Shown piece by piece: positions 8,324-15,989 of a DNA stretch of 64,000 nucleotides (positions are counted from its first letter, which is position 1; each line of letters starts with the position of its first letter). The notes under the pieces were generated by a model. That model saw only the letters and a program-made list of their open reading frames with translations. It did not search any database and had not been told where the DNA came from. Location: contig NZ_CP107551.1 in the NCBI RefSeq assembly GCF_025837095.1, positions 3,776,668 through 3,840,667 of the forward strand, in the 5' to 3' direction. The position numbers were made by a program, and so were the translations under genes. Origin of the DNA: Rhodococcus sp. Z13. Its GTDB lineage: Bacteria > Actinomycetota > Actinomycetes > Mycobacteriales > Mycobacteriaceae.

Positions 8324-8836
8324 CTACGACCCGACGGCGACCGTCACCCAGGCCCGCACGATCACGGCACCGGACGCCTCCGCGAACACCACCGCGACGT
8401 CCTCGACGTGCTCGTGGTCGGTGCGGTAGCGCTGCAGCACGGTCGTCGACGGTTCGCCGATCCGGTCGGCCGCCGGACGTCCGTGCACCCGCATCCGCAC
8501 GCGCCGTACGTCCGCCGTCTCGAACCGCCCGGCGACGGAGCGGAGGAGGGCGCCGGTGACCGGGTCGTCCTCGGCCCCTCCCTCGACGGGAGACAGCGGC
8601 CCGGACGAGTGGACCTCGGCGACGAGACGGCCCACGGCATCGAGATGAGCGACCGTCCGATCGATCCGGCCGCTCTCCTCGTCACGGCGCACACTGCTCC
8701 GGCGGCGCAGCACGCCGGGGGCGGGTGGCGCGAAGAAGACGATGTCCACCTCGTCCACGCCGGCCGCCGGTCGCCCGGCCGTCTCCCACAACGACAGGAC
8801 CGTGGGGAGGAGGACCTCCCGGTCGACGATCGTCAT
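8324..8836 (-). CDS. Hypothetical protein of the KstD operon
   Basis: A 170-aa soluble protein with no signal peptide, no membrane segment and no motif I recognise. It starts at ATG 8836 after a GAAGGGCGG ribosome site and lies 32 bases downstream of the KstD-type flavoprotein on the same strand, so it is very probably co-transcribed from the promoter near 10615. The C-terminal half has alternating beta-strand-like segments (RVRMRVHGRP, VAVVFAEASGAVIVRAWVTVAV), which could be a small alpha/beta or hotdog-like fold. Its position suggests a role in steroid turnover, but nothing direct shows it. Confidence 0.6.
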   Translation of the reverse strand: MTIVDREVLLPTVLSLWETAGRPAAGVDEVDIVFFAPPAPGVLRRRSSVRRDEESGRIDRTVAHLDAVGRLVAEVHSSGPLSPVEGGAEDDPVTGALLRSVAGRFETADVRRVRMRVHGRPAADRIGEPSTTVLQRYRTDHEHVEDVAVVFAEASGAVIVRAWVTVAVGS

Positions 8837-8868
8837 TCGTCCGCCCTTCGCTTTCGGGGACCGGCCGC

Positions 8869-10578
8869 TCAGGCGATCGGGGTGTTCGCGGCGGCGTCGC
8901 GGGCCGCGATGTAACCGAAGACCAGGCCCTGGCCGATGGTGGCGCCCGCACCGGGATAGCTGTGCCCGAACGCGTTGGCTGCGGTGTTGCCGATGGCGTA
9001 GAGGCCGGGGATCGGGTTGCCGTCCTCCCGCAGTACCCGTGCACGTTCGTCGGCACGCACGCCGCCGCAGGTGCCGAGATCGCTCAGCGTCATCTTCACG
9101 GCGTAGAGCGGGCCGTGGGTCAGGGGCCGCAGGTTTGGGTTCGGCTGCACCGTGGGGTCGCCGTAGTAGCGGTCGTAGGCGCTGCGCCCGCGTCCGAACT
9201 CCGAATCGGTCCCGGCCGCGGCGTCGTCGTTGAACGTCTCGAAGGTCGCGGTGAAGGTGTCCACGGGCACCCCCATCGACGCTGCGAGTTCCGCGGCGGT
9301 GTTGCCGCGGTGGGCGATACCCGCCTCGTACCAGGATTCCGGGAGCGGCTGGCGCGGGAACACCCCGGCCGCGAAGACGTAACTGTTGCGGTACTTCTGG
9401 TCGAAAACGATCCACATCGACTCGACCGGATCACCCGCGCGCTCACGGTCGAGGATCAGCTGGCCGAACGACATGTAGTCCGACGACTCGTTCGTGAAGC
9501 GGCGACCTGTCTGATCGACGATGAACGAGCCGGGCAGCGACCGCTCGGCGAGCATGACCATCGGCGGATTGCCCGGGCGCGAGGGTGCCACGGCGGGGAA
9601 CCACCAGGCCTGGTCCATGAGGGCGAGATCGGCACCGACCTCCTGGGCCGCCTTGATCGCGTCGCCCGTGTTGGTCTCGGCACCGAGGCTCTCGTGCTCG
9701 AGCAGGCGTTCCGACTGGAACTTGTGCCGCATCGCCATGTCGTGGTCGAAACCACCGGCGGCGAGCACCACGCCGCGGCGCGCGGTCACGGTCACCTCGC
9801 GGCCGTTCTGCTCGACGACCGCACCGGTCACGCGATCCCCCTCGCCGACCAGCCGCACGAGCGACGTCTCGGTCCACACCGGGATACCCGCGCGCAGCAC
9901 ACCCGCGAACAGTCCCGCCGCGATCGCCTGCCCGCCGGCGACGTACTCCTTCTTGACGGCGAGCCCGGCGACGCCCTGGGCGAGCCGCTTGAAGATCCGC
10001 GGAAAACCCTTGTGCGGCACACGGAACATGAGGTTCATCCACTTGTAGTCGGCGCCCGTGGTGGGCATCGGCAGACCGGCCTCCATGAGCCCGGGGCGCA
10101 ACCTCGCACGTTCCTCCCCGAGCACCGACAGGTCGAACGGCAGACATTCACAGCTACGGCCCACGGCCGAACCACCGGGCAGTTCGGGGTGGTAGTCGGC
10201 GTATCCTTCGGCCCAGAACAGCTTCATGGGTGTGGTGCGCCGGAGCATCTCGACCGTCGCGGTGCCGTGGTCGACGAACGCCTCACCCCGCCCGACGGGC
10301 GCGGTGTCGCCCACGACCGAGCGGACGTAGGTACGGCCGCGTCCGACGGTGTCACCCGAACCAGACTCCACGAGAACGGGATTGGCGGGAATCCAGAAAG
10401 CACCTCCGGAACGGGCCGTGGAGCCGCCGACGTATTGCGACTTCTCCACGATGAGGGTGGACAGTCCCGCTTCGTGCGCCGTGAGCGCGGCGGCCATGCC
10501 GGTACCGGACCCGATCACGAGCAGGTCCACAGTGGCGTCGCGGGCGGGGGTCGCAGCCGGTACGGATGTCCTGGCCAT
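8869..10578 (-). CDS. 3-ketosteroid delta-1-dehydrogenase (KstD2/KstD3 type)
   Basis: A 569-aa FAD flavoprotein of the 3-ketosteroid delta-1-dehydrogenase family, which introduces the C1-C2 double bond in ring A. The N-terminal dinucleotide motif is GSGTGMAAA (about 23-31), followed by GGSTARSGGAFWIP. AAGGFDHD, DYMSFGQ and the C-terminal loop SYPGAGATIGQGLVFGY are all present. It resembles the longer KstD class rather than the 511-aa KstD at 17372. AAGGAG precedes the ATG at 10578, and the palindrome at 10646-10660 with a TACCGT -10 (10610-10615) gives a simple promoter. The exact substrate (for example a 5-alpha-steroid or a C17-substituted one) cannot be read from sequence. Confidence 0.85.
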   Translation of the reverse strand: MARTSVPAATPARDATVDLLVIGSGTGMAAALTAHEAGLSTLIVEKSQYVGGSTARSGGAFWIPANPVLVESGSGDTVGRGRTYVRSVVGDTAPVGRGEAFVDHGTATVEMLRRTTPMKLFWAEGYADYHPELPGGSAVGRSCECLPFDLSVLGEERARLRPGLMEAGLPMPTTGADYKWMNLMFRVPHKGFPRIFKRLAQGVAGLAVKKEYVAGGQAIAAGLFAGVLRAGIPVWTETSLVRLVGEGDRVTGAVVEQNGREVTVTARRGVVLAAGGFDHDMAMRHKFQSERLLEHESLGAETNTGDAIKAAQEVGADLALMDQAWWFPAVAPSRPGNPPMVMLAERSLPGSFIVDQTGRRFTNESSDYMSFGQLILDRERAGDPVESMWIVFDQKYRNSYVFAAGVFPRQPLPESWYEAGIAHRGNTAAELAASMGVPVDTFTATFETFNDDAAAGTDSEFGRGRSAYDRYYGDPTVQPNPNLRPLTHGPLYAVKMTLSDLGTCGGVRADERARVLREDGNPIPGLYAIGNTAANAFGHSYPGAGATIGQGLVFGYIAARDAAANTPIA

Positions 10579-10609
10579 CGGCTCTCTCCTTCACATCGTC
10601 GTCTGCGCG

Positions 10610-10660
10610 ACGGTAGGGCAGTTCGACAGGGTGAAACATGCATGATCCCGATCACCGGGA
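10610..10660 (-). promoter_or_regulatory. Island palindrome and -10 of the KstD-type operon
   Basis: TCCCG-ATCAC-CGGGA at 10646-10660 is a perfect copy of the motif shared by promoters of this island. Its centre (10653) is 38 bp upstream of a TACCGT hexamer (10610-10615, read on the minus strand) that should be the -10 box. A half-site resembling KstR (TGAAACATG, 10632-10640) lies between them. Confidence 0.65.
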
Positions 10661-11065
10661 AGACGAGCTCGGATGTTCCGTCTCCGGCATCGCCCGGATC
10701 ACCTCCGGGATCGAGATTCCGACGGGGACACCCCCACCGCGCATCCATTTCACCACCGGTCACCCGGGGTATCCGACGGTCGGTGGAGGCACACCGGAAT
10801 CCCGCCGGAGGCCGAGGAACGACGCTGTCCTGTCGATGAGGAATGGATGTCGTTGCAGGAATCGCATGTACAGCGGGAGCCGCCCGCAGATCGTCCGCAG
10901 ATCTACCGTACAGGGGATGGCGCCGAGCGCTGTCGCTGCCGTTCCGATCAGAGGACCGGCGTGGACACCTCTGCGAAGTGATCGACGTATCTCGACGATC
11001 CTGGTGACGAAGATGCAGGACGCGAATCCGGTCTCGCCGTCCTCGATCTCGCGATATGTCTCGAG
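10661..11065. other. About 400 bp without a clear gene; possible remnant upstream of the Dabb-like gene
   Basis: No convincing gene is seen. The plus-strand frame of the following small gene is open except for a TGA at 10979-10981. The 28 codons between that stop and 11066 (ending in GLAVLDLAICLE) resemble a Dabb strand, so the real gene may have been longer and is now broken. A minus-strand open frame of 178 codons (10760-11296) overlaps the plus-strand gene and lacks any family signal. Confidence 0.4.
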
Positions 11066-11332
11066 GTGATGGCCGCAGCCGAGCAGGTGTTCCTCCCCTC
11101 CATCGTCGCGTGGCGTCCGAGTGGGGTGACCGAATCGGTGGGCCGCACCGAATGGACGCACCTGTGGGAGCAGGAGTTCACCGATCACGATGCCCTCGTG
11201 GGCCAGTATCTGGATCATCCGGTGCACTGGAGCATCGTCGATCGCTGGTTCGACCCGGAGTGCCCCGAATTCATCGTCCGTGACCGGGTGTGCCACACCT
11301 TCTGCGCTGTGGAGGACATCGCCATCGAGTGA
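11066..11332 (+). CDS. Dabb/EthD-like small protein, possibly a truncated gene
   Basis: An 88-aa protein with the pattern of Dabb (stress-responsive dimeric alpha/beta barrel) domains: E-F-T-D-H-D-A-L-V-G-Q-Y-L-D-H-P-V-H-W-S-I-V-D-R-W. Such domains form small barrels that act on or bind hydrophobic cyclic compounds. Nearly every codon ends in G or C, so it is translated, but the start is unclear: GTG 11066 or ATG 11069, with only a weak GAGG. Dabb proteins are usually about 100 aa or have two such domains, so this may be the second half of a damaged tandem protein. Confidence 0.5.
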   Translation: MMAAAEQVFLPSIVAWRPSGVTESVGRTEWTHLWEQEFTDHDALVGQYLDHPVHWSIVDRWFDPECPEFIVRDRVCHTFCAVEDIAIE

Positions 11333-11336
11333 GAAC

Positions 11337-11379
11337 GACGAAGTCCTCGAGCCATCGGTGATGGTCCGAGGACTTCGTC
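11337..11379. terminator. Bidirectional terminator hairpin
   Basis: Perfect 13-bp arms, GACGAAGTCCTCG at 11337-11349 and CGAGGACTTCGTC at 11367-11379, with a 17-base loop. It lies between the convergent Dabb-like gene and the esterase gene. Confidence 0.75.
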
Positions 11380-11394
11380 TTCAGCGGAGTACCG

Positions 11395-12315
11395 TCACTC
11401 GAACAGTGAGCGCATCATCTTCCAGATCTCCTGCCGTGCAGGCTCCGTCAACGACAGCGACGGGAACGTCAGGAAGCCGTGGAACAGACCGTCGAATCGG
11501 CGGTGCCGGACCTCGACCCCGGCGTCCGCGAGTCGTTGCGCATAGTCGTCACCGGCCGAGCACGGCGGATCGAGTTCCGCGGTGATCACGACGGCCGGAG
11601 GAAGTCCGGCGAGCGAATCGGCCCGCGTCGGGATCACCCGGGGGTCGTCGGTGCCTTCCGGCGCGTACTGCTCCCAGTACCACTTCATCGCCTTGGTGGT
11701 GTTGTAGTACCCCGACCCGTACTTCCGGTACGACTCCGTGTCGAAATCGTCGTCGATGACCGGATAGAACAACGCCTGACCGAACACTGCAGGTCCCCCG
11801 CCGTCACGCGCTGCGATGGCCACGGTCGCGGCGAGGTTGCCCCCGGCACTGTCCCCCGCGAGCACGATACGTGTGGGATCCCCGCCGTACGCCGTGATGT
11901 TGCCGGCCGCCCATTCGAGTGCCGCGTACACGTCCTCGTGCGCTGCCGGCGCACGATGTTCCGGCGCGAGCCGGTAGTCGACGGAGACGACCACGACACC
12001 GACCCCCTCCGCCATCGAACGGCAGAACTCGTCGTGACTGTCGAGATCGCAGAACACGAAACCACCGCCGTGGGCGAAGACCACCACCGGAATCCCGTCC
12101 TCGGGATGGTCGGGACGATAGATACGCAGTGCCAGGTCTCCACCGGGCCCCTCGATACCGATGTCGTGCACATCCCGCATCGCGGGCAGATGCTGGAGAG
12201 GTGCACGACGACTGCGGATGAGGTCACGGAGTTCCGCGGGCGGAACCGTGGTGACGTCGGGAAAGCCCGCATCCAGGACCTTCAGCATGGACTCGACTTC
12301 AGGGTGCAATGACAT
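11395..12315 (-). CDS. Alpha/beta-hydrolase, hormone-sensitive-lipase family esterase
   Basis: A 306-aa esterase of the HSL family. It has the oxyanion-hole motif HGGG (about 83-86), the nucleophile in GDSAGG (about residue 155), the acid residue in the TAELDP segment and the histidine in LFHGF. No signal peptide is present, so it acts in the cytoplasm. Beside a steroid monooxygenase that makes ester products, a natural role would be hydrolysis of testosterone acetate to testosterone; this is inference. ATG 12315 has GAGGA upstream. A degenerate island palindrome (12383-12397) and a TAGCGT -10 (12346-12351) form its promoter. Confidence 0.85.
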   Translation of the reverse strand: MSLHPEVESMLKVLDAGFPDVTTVPPAELRDLIRSRRAPLQHLPAMRDVHDIGIEGPGGDLALRIYRPDHPEDGIPVVVFAHGGGFVFCDLDSHDEFCRSMAEGVGVVVVSVDYRLAPEHRAPAAHEDVYAALEWAAGNITAYGGDPTRIVLAGDSAGGNLAATVAIAARDGGGPAVFGQALFYPVIDDDFDTESYRKYGSGYYNTTKAMKWYWEQYAPEGTDDPRVIPTRADSLAGLPPAVVITAELDPPCSAGDDYAQRLADAGVEVRHRRFDGLFHGFLTFPSLSLTEPARQEIWKMMRSLFE

Positions 12316-12345
12316 GTGGGTCTCCTCGATGTGGTGCGTTCGGCC

Positions 12346-12397
12346 ACGCTAGGACCGGGAGCCCCGGGTCCGGAACCCACTGTCCCGGCCAGCGGTC
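12346..12397 (-). promoter_or_regulatory. Island palindrome (degenerate) and -10 of the esterase gene
   Basis: TCCCG-GCCAG-CGGTC at 12383-12397 matches the shared motif in one arm fully and partly in the other. Its centre is 39 bp from a TAGCGT hexamer (12346-12351, minus strand). It overlaps closely with the site for the decayed gene next to it, so the two may have shared one regulatory region. Confidence 0.5.
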
Positions 12398-12410
12398 CAC
12401 CGGAAATGCG

Positions 12411-12461
12411 TCACGCTCAGTGGGACGAGGTCCCCGATCGCTCGGGCCAGGACGCGAGGAT
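12411..12461 (+). promoter_or_regulatory. Island palindrome and damaged -10 of the decayed flavoprotein gene
   Basis: TCACG-CTCAG-TGGGA at 12411-12425 is a weakened copy of the palindrome. Exactly 38 bp from its centre is GAGGAT (12456-12461), one base from the -10 form TAGGAT. The spacing suggests this was the promoter of the pseudogene that follows. Confidence 0.45.
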
Positions 12462-12526
12462 GACGAGCAGTCCATATCCGACGGTCGTCGATCATCGGCG
12501 ACCGGAGATCCGGAGGAAGCGACATC

Positions 12527-12768
12527 ATGACAGCCGCGTACGGTACCGAGTCCGCAGCGGACCGATGCTGGCATGGACCAACGGCGGGCCTCGTCGTGAC
12601 GAACACGCTCGTGTCCTCGCCACGGACGGCACGGTCATCGAGGGACTCTATGCGGCGGGCACGGTGAGCTCGACGTTCAGTTGGGCCAAGGACGGCGGTT
12701 TCCACATCGCCGATGCGTTCGTGTTCGGCCGCATCGCGGGCGAACACGCCGCTCGTCGTATCGGTTGA
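12527..12768 (+). pseudogene. Remnant of an FAD-binding (KstD-like) dehydrogenase
   Basis: Only the two ends of a flavoprotein gene remain. ATG 12527 is preceded by GGAGGAAG at 12512-12519 and opens a short frame. After a shift of frame, the last 60 or so codons read as the C-terminus of a KstD/fumarate-reductase-type flavoprotein: GGPRRDEHARVL, VIEGLYAAGTVSST and IADAFVFGRIAGEHAAR. In intact relatives this block follows about 450 residues that are absent here, so an internal deletion is likely. The broken gene lies among intact genes with related functions. Confidence 0.7.
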
Positions 12769-12794
12769 GTCGAGCGTCGAATTCGCAGACCGGA

Positions 12795-12844
12795 TTCCGT
12801 GGACCGGGACCATTCGTGCTCCCCGTGTTCGTCGCGAGCAGACT
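12795..12844 (+). promoter_or_regulatory. Island palindrome upstream of the F420/flavin oxidoreductase gene
   Basis: TTCCG-TGGAC-CGGGA at 12795-12809 matches the motif at nine of ten arm positions. A -10-like CAGACT (12839-12844) begins 37 bp from the centre, the same spacing as the other promoters, though its first base is not T. Confidence 0.5.
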
Positions 12845-12878
12845 TCGGGGAGACGCCGTTGCGAAGGAGGGGCCTGTC

Positions 12879-13781
12879 ATGGCAACTGTCCCGAGTCCAC
12901 ACCCGAAGGTGCGAATCGGAATCACCAGCCCGATCGTCACGCGACTTCCGGGCACGTACGACGAATGGGAGGCCGCCGCCGGGATCGACGAATTGACACG
13001 GATCGCGGTGACCGCGGATCGCCTGGGCTTTCATCACCTCACCTGCAGTGAGCATGTTGCTGTGCCGGTCTCGGTGGCCGAGGTCCGGGGCGGGACCTAC
13101 TGGGACCCCTCGGTGACACTCGGATATCTGGCGGCCCGCACCGAACGGATCCGGCTCGCCACGCAGGTCCTCGTCCTCGGTTACCACCATCCTCTGGAGA
13201 TCGCCAAGCGCTACGGCACCCTGGACACGGTGAGCGGCGGGCGCCTGGTCCTGGGACTCGGCGTCGGTTCGCTCGAGGAGGAGTTCACGCTGCTCGACGT
13301 CCCGTTCACCGATCGTGGTGCCCGCGCCGACGACGCGCTGGCCGCGCTGCGCGCCTCTCTGTCGACGCGTGAACCGTCCTACCGCGGAGACTTCTTCGAA
13401 TATTCGGATGTGGTGGTCGATCCCTGTGCGGTGCAGCCACGGGTACCGCTGTGGATCGGCGGCCGCACCCGGCGCTCCCTGCGTCGCGCCTGCGAGTTCG
13501 GTGACGGCTGGGTGCCTTTCGGACTGCCGCTCGACGAGGTGACGGCGATGCTCGACGCGCGGCCGCAGCCGGACGGTTTCGAGGTGGTGCTGTCGGTCTC
13601 GGGACTCGATCCGATCGGCGATCCCGACAGGACGCGGCGACGGCTCGATCGGGCGATCGCCGCGGGCGCGACGATCGTCGGCGCCGGGGTGCGGGCCCGG
13701 TCCGCCGACCACTACTGCGATCAGCTCTCCGGTCTCGCCGAGTTGTTCGGCCGGGACTTCGGCGACCTCGGAACGACCTGA
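12879..13781 (+). CDS. LLM-class (luciferase-like) F420- or FMN-dependent oxidoreductase
   Basis: A 300-aa luciferase-like monooxygenase-fold protein: AVTADRLGFHHLTCSEHV, LATQVLVLGYHHPLEIAKRYGTLD and GRLVLGLGVGSLEEEF give the TIM-barrel and cofactor-site signatures typical of actinobacterial F420-dependent enzymes. Several such proteins are found in steroid and terpene clusters of Rhodococcus and Mycobacterium, where they reduce C=C or C=O bonds or oxidise alcohols. The chosen ATG (12879) follows AAGGAGGGG. The window has another family member at 15000. The substrate is unknown, but the shared promoter motif places it in the island regulon. Confidence 0.83.
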   Translation: MATVPSPHPKVRIGITSPIVTRLPGTYDEWEAAAGIDELTRIAVTADRLGFHHLTCSEHVAVPVSVAEVRGGTYWDPSVTLGYLAARTERIRLATQVLVLGYHHPLEIAKRYGTLDTVSGGRLVLGLGVGSLEEEFTLLDVPFTDRGARADDALAALRASLSTREPSYRGDFFEYSDVVVDPCAVQPRVPLWIGGRTRRSLRRACEFGDGWVPFGLPLDEVTAMLDARPQPDGFEVVLSVSGLDPIGDPDRTRRRLDRAIAAGATIVGAGVRARSADHYCDQLSGLAELFGRDFGDLGTT

Positions 13782-13792
13782 ACCGGATCGTT

Positions 13793-13843
13793 TCCCGCTG
13801 TCCGGGAAACCGTGGCGGCATCCCGCCGGCCGGCCGTTAGCGT
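13793..13843 (+). promoter_or_regulatory. Island palindrome and -10 of the ketosteroid isomerase gene
   Basis: TCCCG-CTGTC-CGGGA at 13793-13807 is perfect and extends to 8-bp arms (GTTTCCCG and CGGGAAAC, 13790-13810). Its centre is 38 bp upstream of TAGCGT (13838-13843), which sits in a GTTAGCGTCG block also found at the SDR promoter (26930). Confidence 0.7.
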
Positions 13844-13882
13844 CGGTGCGACAGACTCTGCCCCACGACCACAGGAGCACCC

Positions 13883-14272
13883 GTGACCGTTTCCGAAGCC
13901 GACGTCCGTTCGCAACGCATCCGGGCCACGGTGCACGCCTATCTCGACGCCGTGGCCGCCGGTGTCGCCGCCGACATCGCCGCCCTGTACGCCGACGACG
14001 CAACCCTCGAGGATCCCGCCGGGAGCGAACCGCATGTGGGCCGGGCCGCGATCGCCGAGTTCTACAACGGGGTCGAGGGCACGGAGAACAACACCGAACT
14101 GCTCACCCTGCGGATCAGCGGCTCGACCGCCGCCTTCCACTTCCGCGTGGTCACGAAGGCGGGTGGCCAGACCTACGAGATCGAGCCGATCGACGTCATG
14201 ACCTTCGACGAGGACGGTCGTATCACCAGCATGCGTGCCGTCTGGGCACCCGAGGACGTGCGCCGCCGCTGA
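13883..14272 (+). CDS. Delta5-3-ketosteroid isomerase (KSI)
   Basis: A 129-aa protein of the KSI/SnoaL fold that moves the double bond of 3-keto-delta5-steroids to the 4,5 position. Against the classical Pseudomonas enzyme, all three catalytic residues are present: a tyrosine at Y20 (HAYLDAV), the general base D44 (ATLEDPAGSEP) and D104 (IDVMTFDEDG). GRAAIAEFY is also typical. It starts with GTG at 13883 after an AGGAG-like site. It would convert pregnenolone-type intermediates, after 3-beta-hydroxyl oxidation, to progesterone-type 4-enes for the steroid monooxygenase or KstD. Confidence 0.9.
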   Translation: MTVSEADVRSQRIRATVHAYLDAVAAGVAADIAALYADDATLEDPAGSEPHVGRAAIAEFYNGVEGTENNTELLTLRISGSTAAFHFRVVTKAGGQTYEIEPIDVMTFDEDGRITSMRAVWAPEDVRRR

Positions 14273-14350
14273 TCCCCCGGCCAGGACCGTTCGCGTACCG
14301 CGCCGTGGCGACGGACACTGGTACGAACGCCGACCGATAGGAGCTTCTCG

Positions 14351-14845
14351 ATGACAGCCGAGCACGCGGTGCTGGACCCCCGCCGGATCCGGGACGTGAT
14401 GGGCAACTTCTGCACGGGCGTCACCGTGATCACGGGACTCGACGGCGACGACCCGCTCGGGTTCGCCTGCCAGTCGTTCGCGTCGGTGTCCCTCGACCCG
14501 CCGCTCATCTCGTTCTGCCCCGCGCGCACGTCCACGACCTGGCCGAAGATCCGCCGTGTGGGCAAACTGGCCGTCAACGTGCTGTCGGAGAGCCAGCGCA
14601 CCCTGTGCGCGGCCTTCGGTGCCAGCGGCGGGAACAAGTTCCGGGGTGTGCGCTGGACCCCCGGCGACAACGGTGCCCCGGCGATCGAGGGTGCCATCGC
14701 GCGGGTGGAGGCGACGGTCGAGACCGAGCACGACGCCGGCGACCATACGATCGTCCTGGGCCGGGTCACGGGCCTGACGTCGCTGCATCCCGACAGCCCG
14801 CTGCTGTTCTTCCGCGGCACCTACGGCGGCTTCCGCCACATGTGA
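14351..14845 (+). CDS. HsaB-like flavin reductase
   Basis: A 164-aa flavin reductase of the HpaC/HsaB family (GNFCTGVTVITG, PLGFACQSFASVSLDPPLISFCP, GDHTIVLGRV, PLLFFRGTYGGF). HsaB supplies reduced flavin to the HsaA monooxygenase in steroid ring A hydroxylation. The matching HsaA-like protein is encoded at 28316, about 13.5 kb away, so the two could work as a pair; the main hsaB of the genome could serve as well. The ATG at 14351 has a weak AGGAG site. The last codons form the first copy of a 23-bp triple repeat (14828-14894). Confidence 0.82.
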   Translation: MTAEHAVLDPRRIRDVMGNFCTGVTVITGLDGDDPLGFACQSFASVSLDPPLISFCPARTSTTWPKIRRVGKLAVNVLSESQRTLCAAFGASGGNKFRGVRWTPGDNGAPAIEGAIARVEATVETEHDAGDHTIVLGRVTGLTSLHPDSPLLFFRGTYGGFRHM

Positions 14846-14894
14846 CAGCCGGCTTCCGCCACATGTGACAGCCGGCTTCCGTCACATGTGACGG
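14828..14894 (+). repeat. Three 23-bp tandem copies spanning the hsaB-like 3' end, each with CACATGTG
   Basis: The unit GGCTTCCGCCACATGTGAC occurs at 14828, 14851 and 14874 with a period of 23 bp. The first copy includes the last codons and stop of the flavin reductase gene. In the third copy the core has become a perfect palindrome, CCGTCACATGTGACGG (14879-14894). It may be a replication slip product that also creates an operator for the gene at 15000. Confidence 0.75.
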
Positions 14895-14909
14895 CACCGT
14901 CCGATCCGG

Positions 14910-14937
14910 CCGGTCGCGGGAATAGCCCCGCGACCGG
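14910..14937 (+). terminator. Hairpin after the flavin reductase gene
   Basis: CCGGTCGCGGG (14910-14920) and CCCGCGACCGG (14927-14937) pair perfectly around a 6-base loop. A GTTGTT stretch, not a clean T-run, follows. It separates the flavin reductase from the next gene. Confidence 0.65.
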
Positions 14938-14999
14938 TCGGGTTGTTCCGAGGGTGTGCCCGGCGGCCGATACCGGGCCCCGACACGTAAGGACCCTCG

Positions 15000-15989
15000 G
15001 TGACCGTTCCCCTCTCCATTCTCGATCTCGCGCACATCGGCAAGGGTGAGACCGCCCGCGACAGCTTCGAGGCCAGCGTGAAGATGGCCCAGCTCGCCGA
15101 GCAGTGGGGTTACCGGCGCATCTGGTACGCCGAACACCACAACATGCCGACGATCGCGTCGTCCGCGACCAGCGTGCTCATCGCGCACGTCGCCGCGCAC
15201 ACCTCGACGATCCGGCTCGGCGCCGGCGGCATCATGCTGCCGAACCACTCCCCGCTGACCATCGCCGAGCAGTTCGGCACCCTCGCCACCCTGCATCCCG
15301 GCCGGATCGATCTCGGTCTCGGCCGCGCGCCCGGCAGCGACCAGAAGACGCTGCGGGCGCTGCGCCGCGACCCGTCGTCGGCCGACAGCTTCCCGCAGGA
15401 CGTCCTCGAACTGCAGGCGTACCTGAAAGGCGAGTCGCGCATCCCGGGCGTCGACGCGATCCCCGGCAAGGGCACCGACGTGCCGCTGTACATCCTGGGT
15501 TCGTCGCTGTTCGGCGCGAAACTTGCTGCGCTGCTCGGCCTTCCGTACGGTTTCGCGTCGCACTTCGCGCCGCAGGCCCTCGAGGAGGCGGTGGCGCTGT
15601 ACCGCCGCGAGTACCAGCCCTCCCCCGAGCACCCCGAGCCTTACGTCATCGCCGGTGTCGGCGTGATCGCCGCCGACACCACCGAGGAAGCCGAGGCGCT
15701 GTTCGCGGCGGCCGAGCGGACGCGGGTCGTGCAGATGGTCGGGCGCGGACGCACCTTCACCGAGGAGGAGATCGACATGCTGCTCGACTCCCCCGCCGGT
15801 ATGCAGGTGCGGCAGATGATGCGCTACACCGCGGTGGGTTCGCCGGAGCAGGTGCGCGACTACCTCGACCGTTTCACCGAACGCGCCCGGGCGGACGAGC
15901 TCATCGTCGTCTCGTCGGCACCCGGGCGTTCGGCGTGGCTGCGGTCGCTGGAGCTCCTCGCGCAGGTCAGCGACCTCGTGCCGGCCTGA
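15000..15989 (+). CDS. LLM-class flavin-dependent oxidoreductase (YhbW/MsnO8-like)
   Basis: A 329-aa luciferase-like protein with [25 protein letters not shown] and [42 protein letters not shown], the signature of the FMN-dependent class common in Gram-positive bacteria. It starts with GTG 15000 after AAGGACCC. It stands apart from the palindrome-controlled genes: the shared motif is not found upstream, only a 16-bp palindrome at 14879-14894 and the terminator hairpin. The stop of the following minus-strand gene lies directly beside its own stop (15989/15990). Function is not known, and membership of the steroid pathway is uncertain. Confidence 0.8.
   Translation: MTVPLSILDLAHIGKGETARDSFEASVKMAQLAEQWGYRRIWYAEHHNMPTIASSATSVLIAHVAAHTSTIRLGAGGIMLPNHSPLTIAEQFGTLATLHPGRIDLGLGRAPGSDQKTLRALRRDPSSADSFPQDVLELQAYLKGESRIPGVDAIPGKGTDVPLYILGSSLFGAKLAALLGLPYGFASHFAPQALEEAVALYRREYQPSPEHPEPYVIAGVGVIAADTTEEAEALFAAAERTRVVQMVGRGRTFTEEEIDMLLDSPAGMQVRQMMRYTAVGSPEQVRDYLDRFTERARADELIVVSSAPGRSAWLRSLELLAQVSDLVPA

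Noticed and set aside
10760-11296. 178-codon minus-strand frame overlapping the Dabb-like gene
   Set aside because: Its codon third positions are not G/C-biased, and the plus-strand frame at 11066-11332 is, with a recognisable domain.
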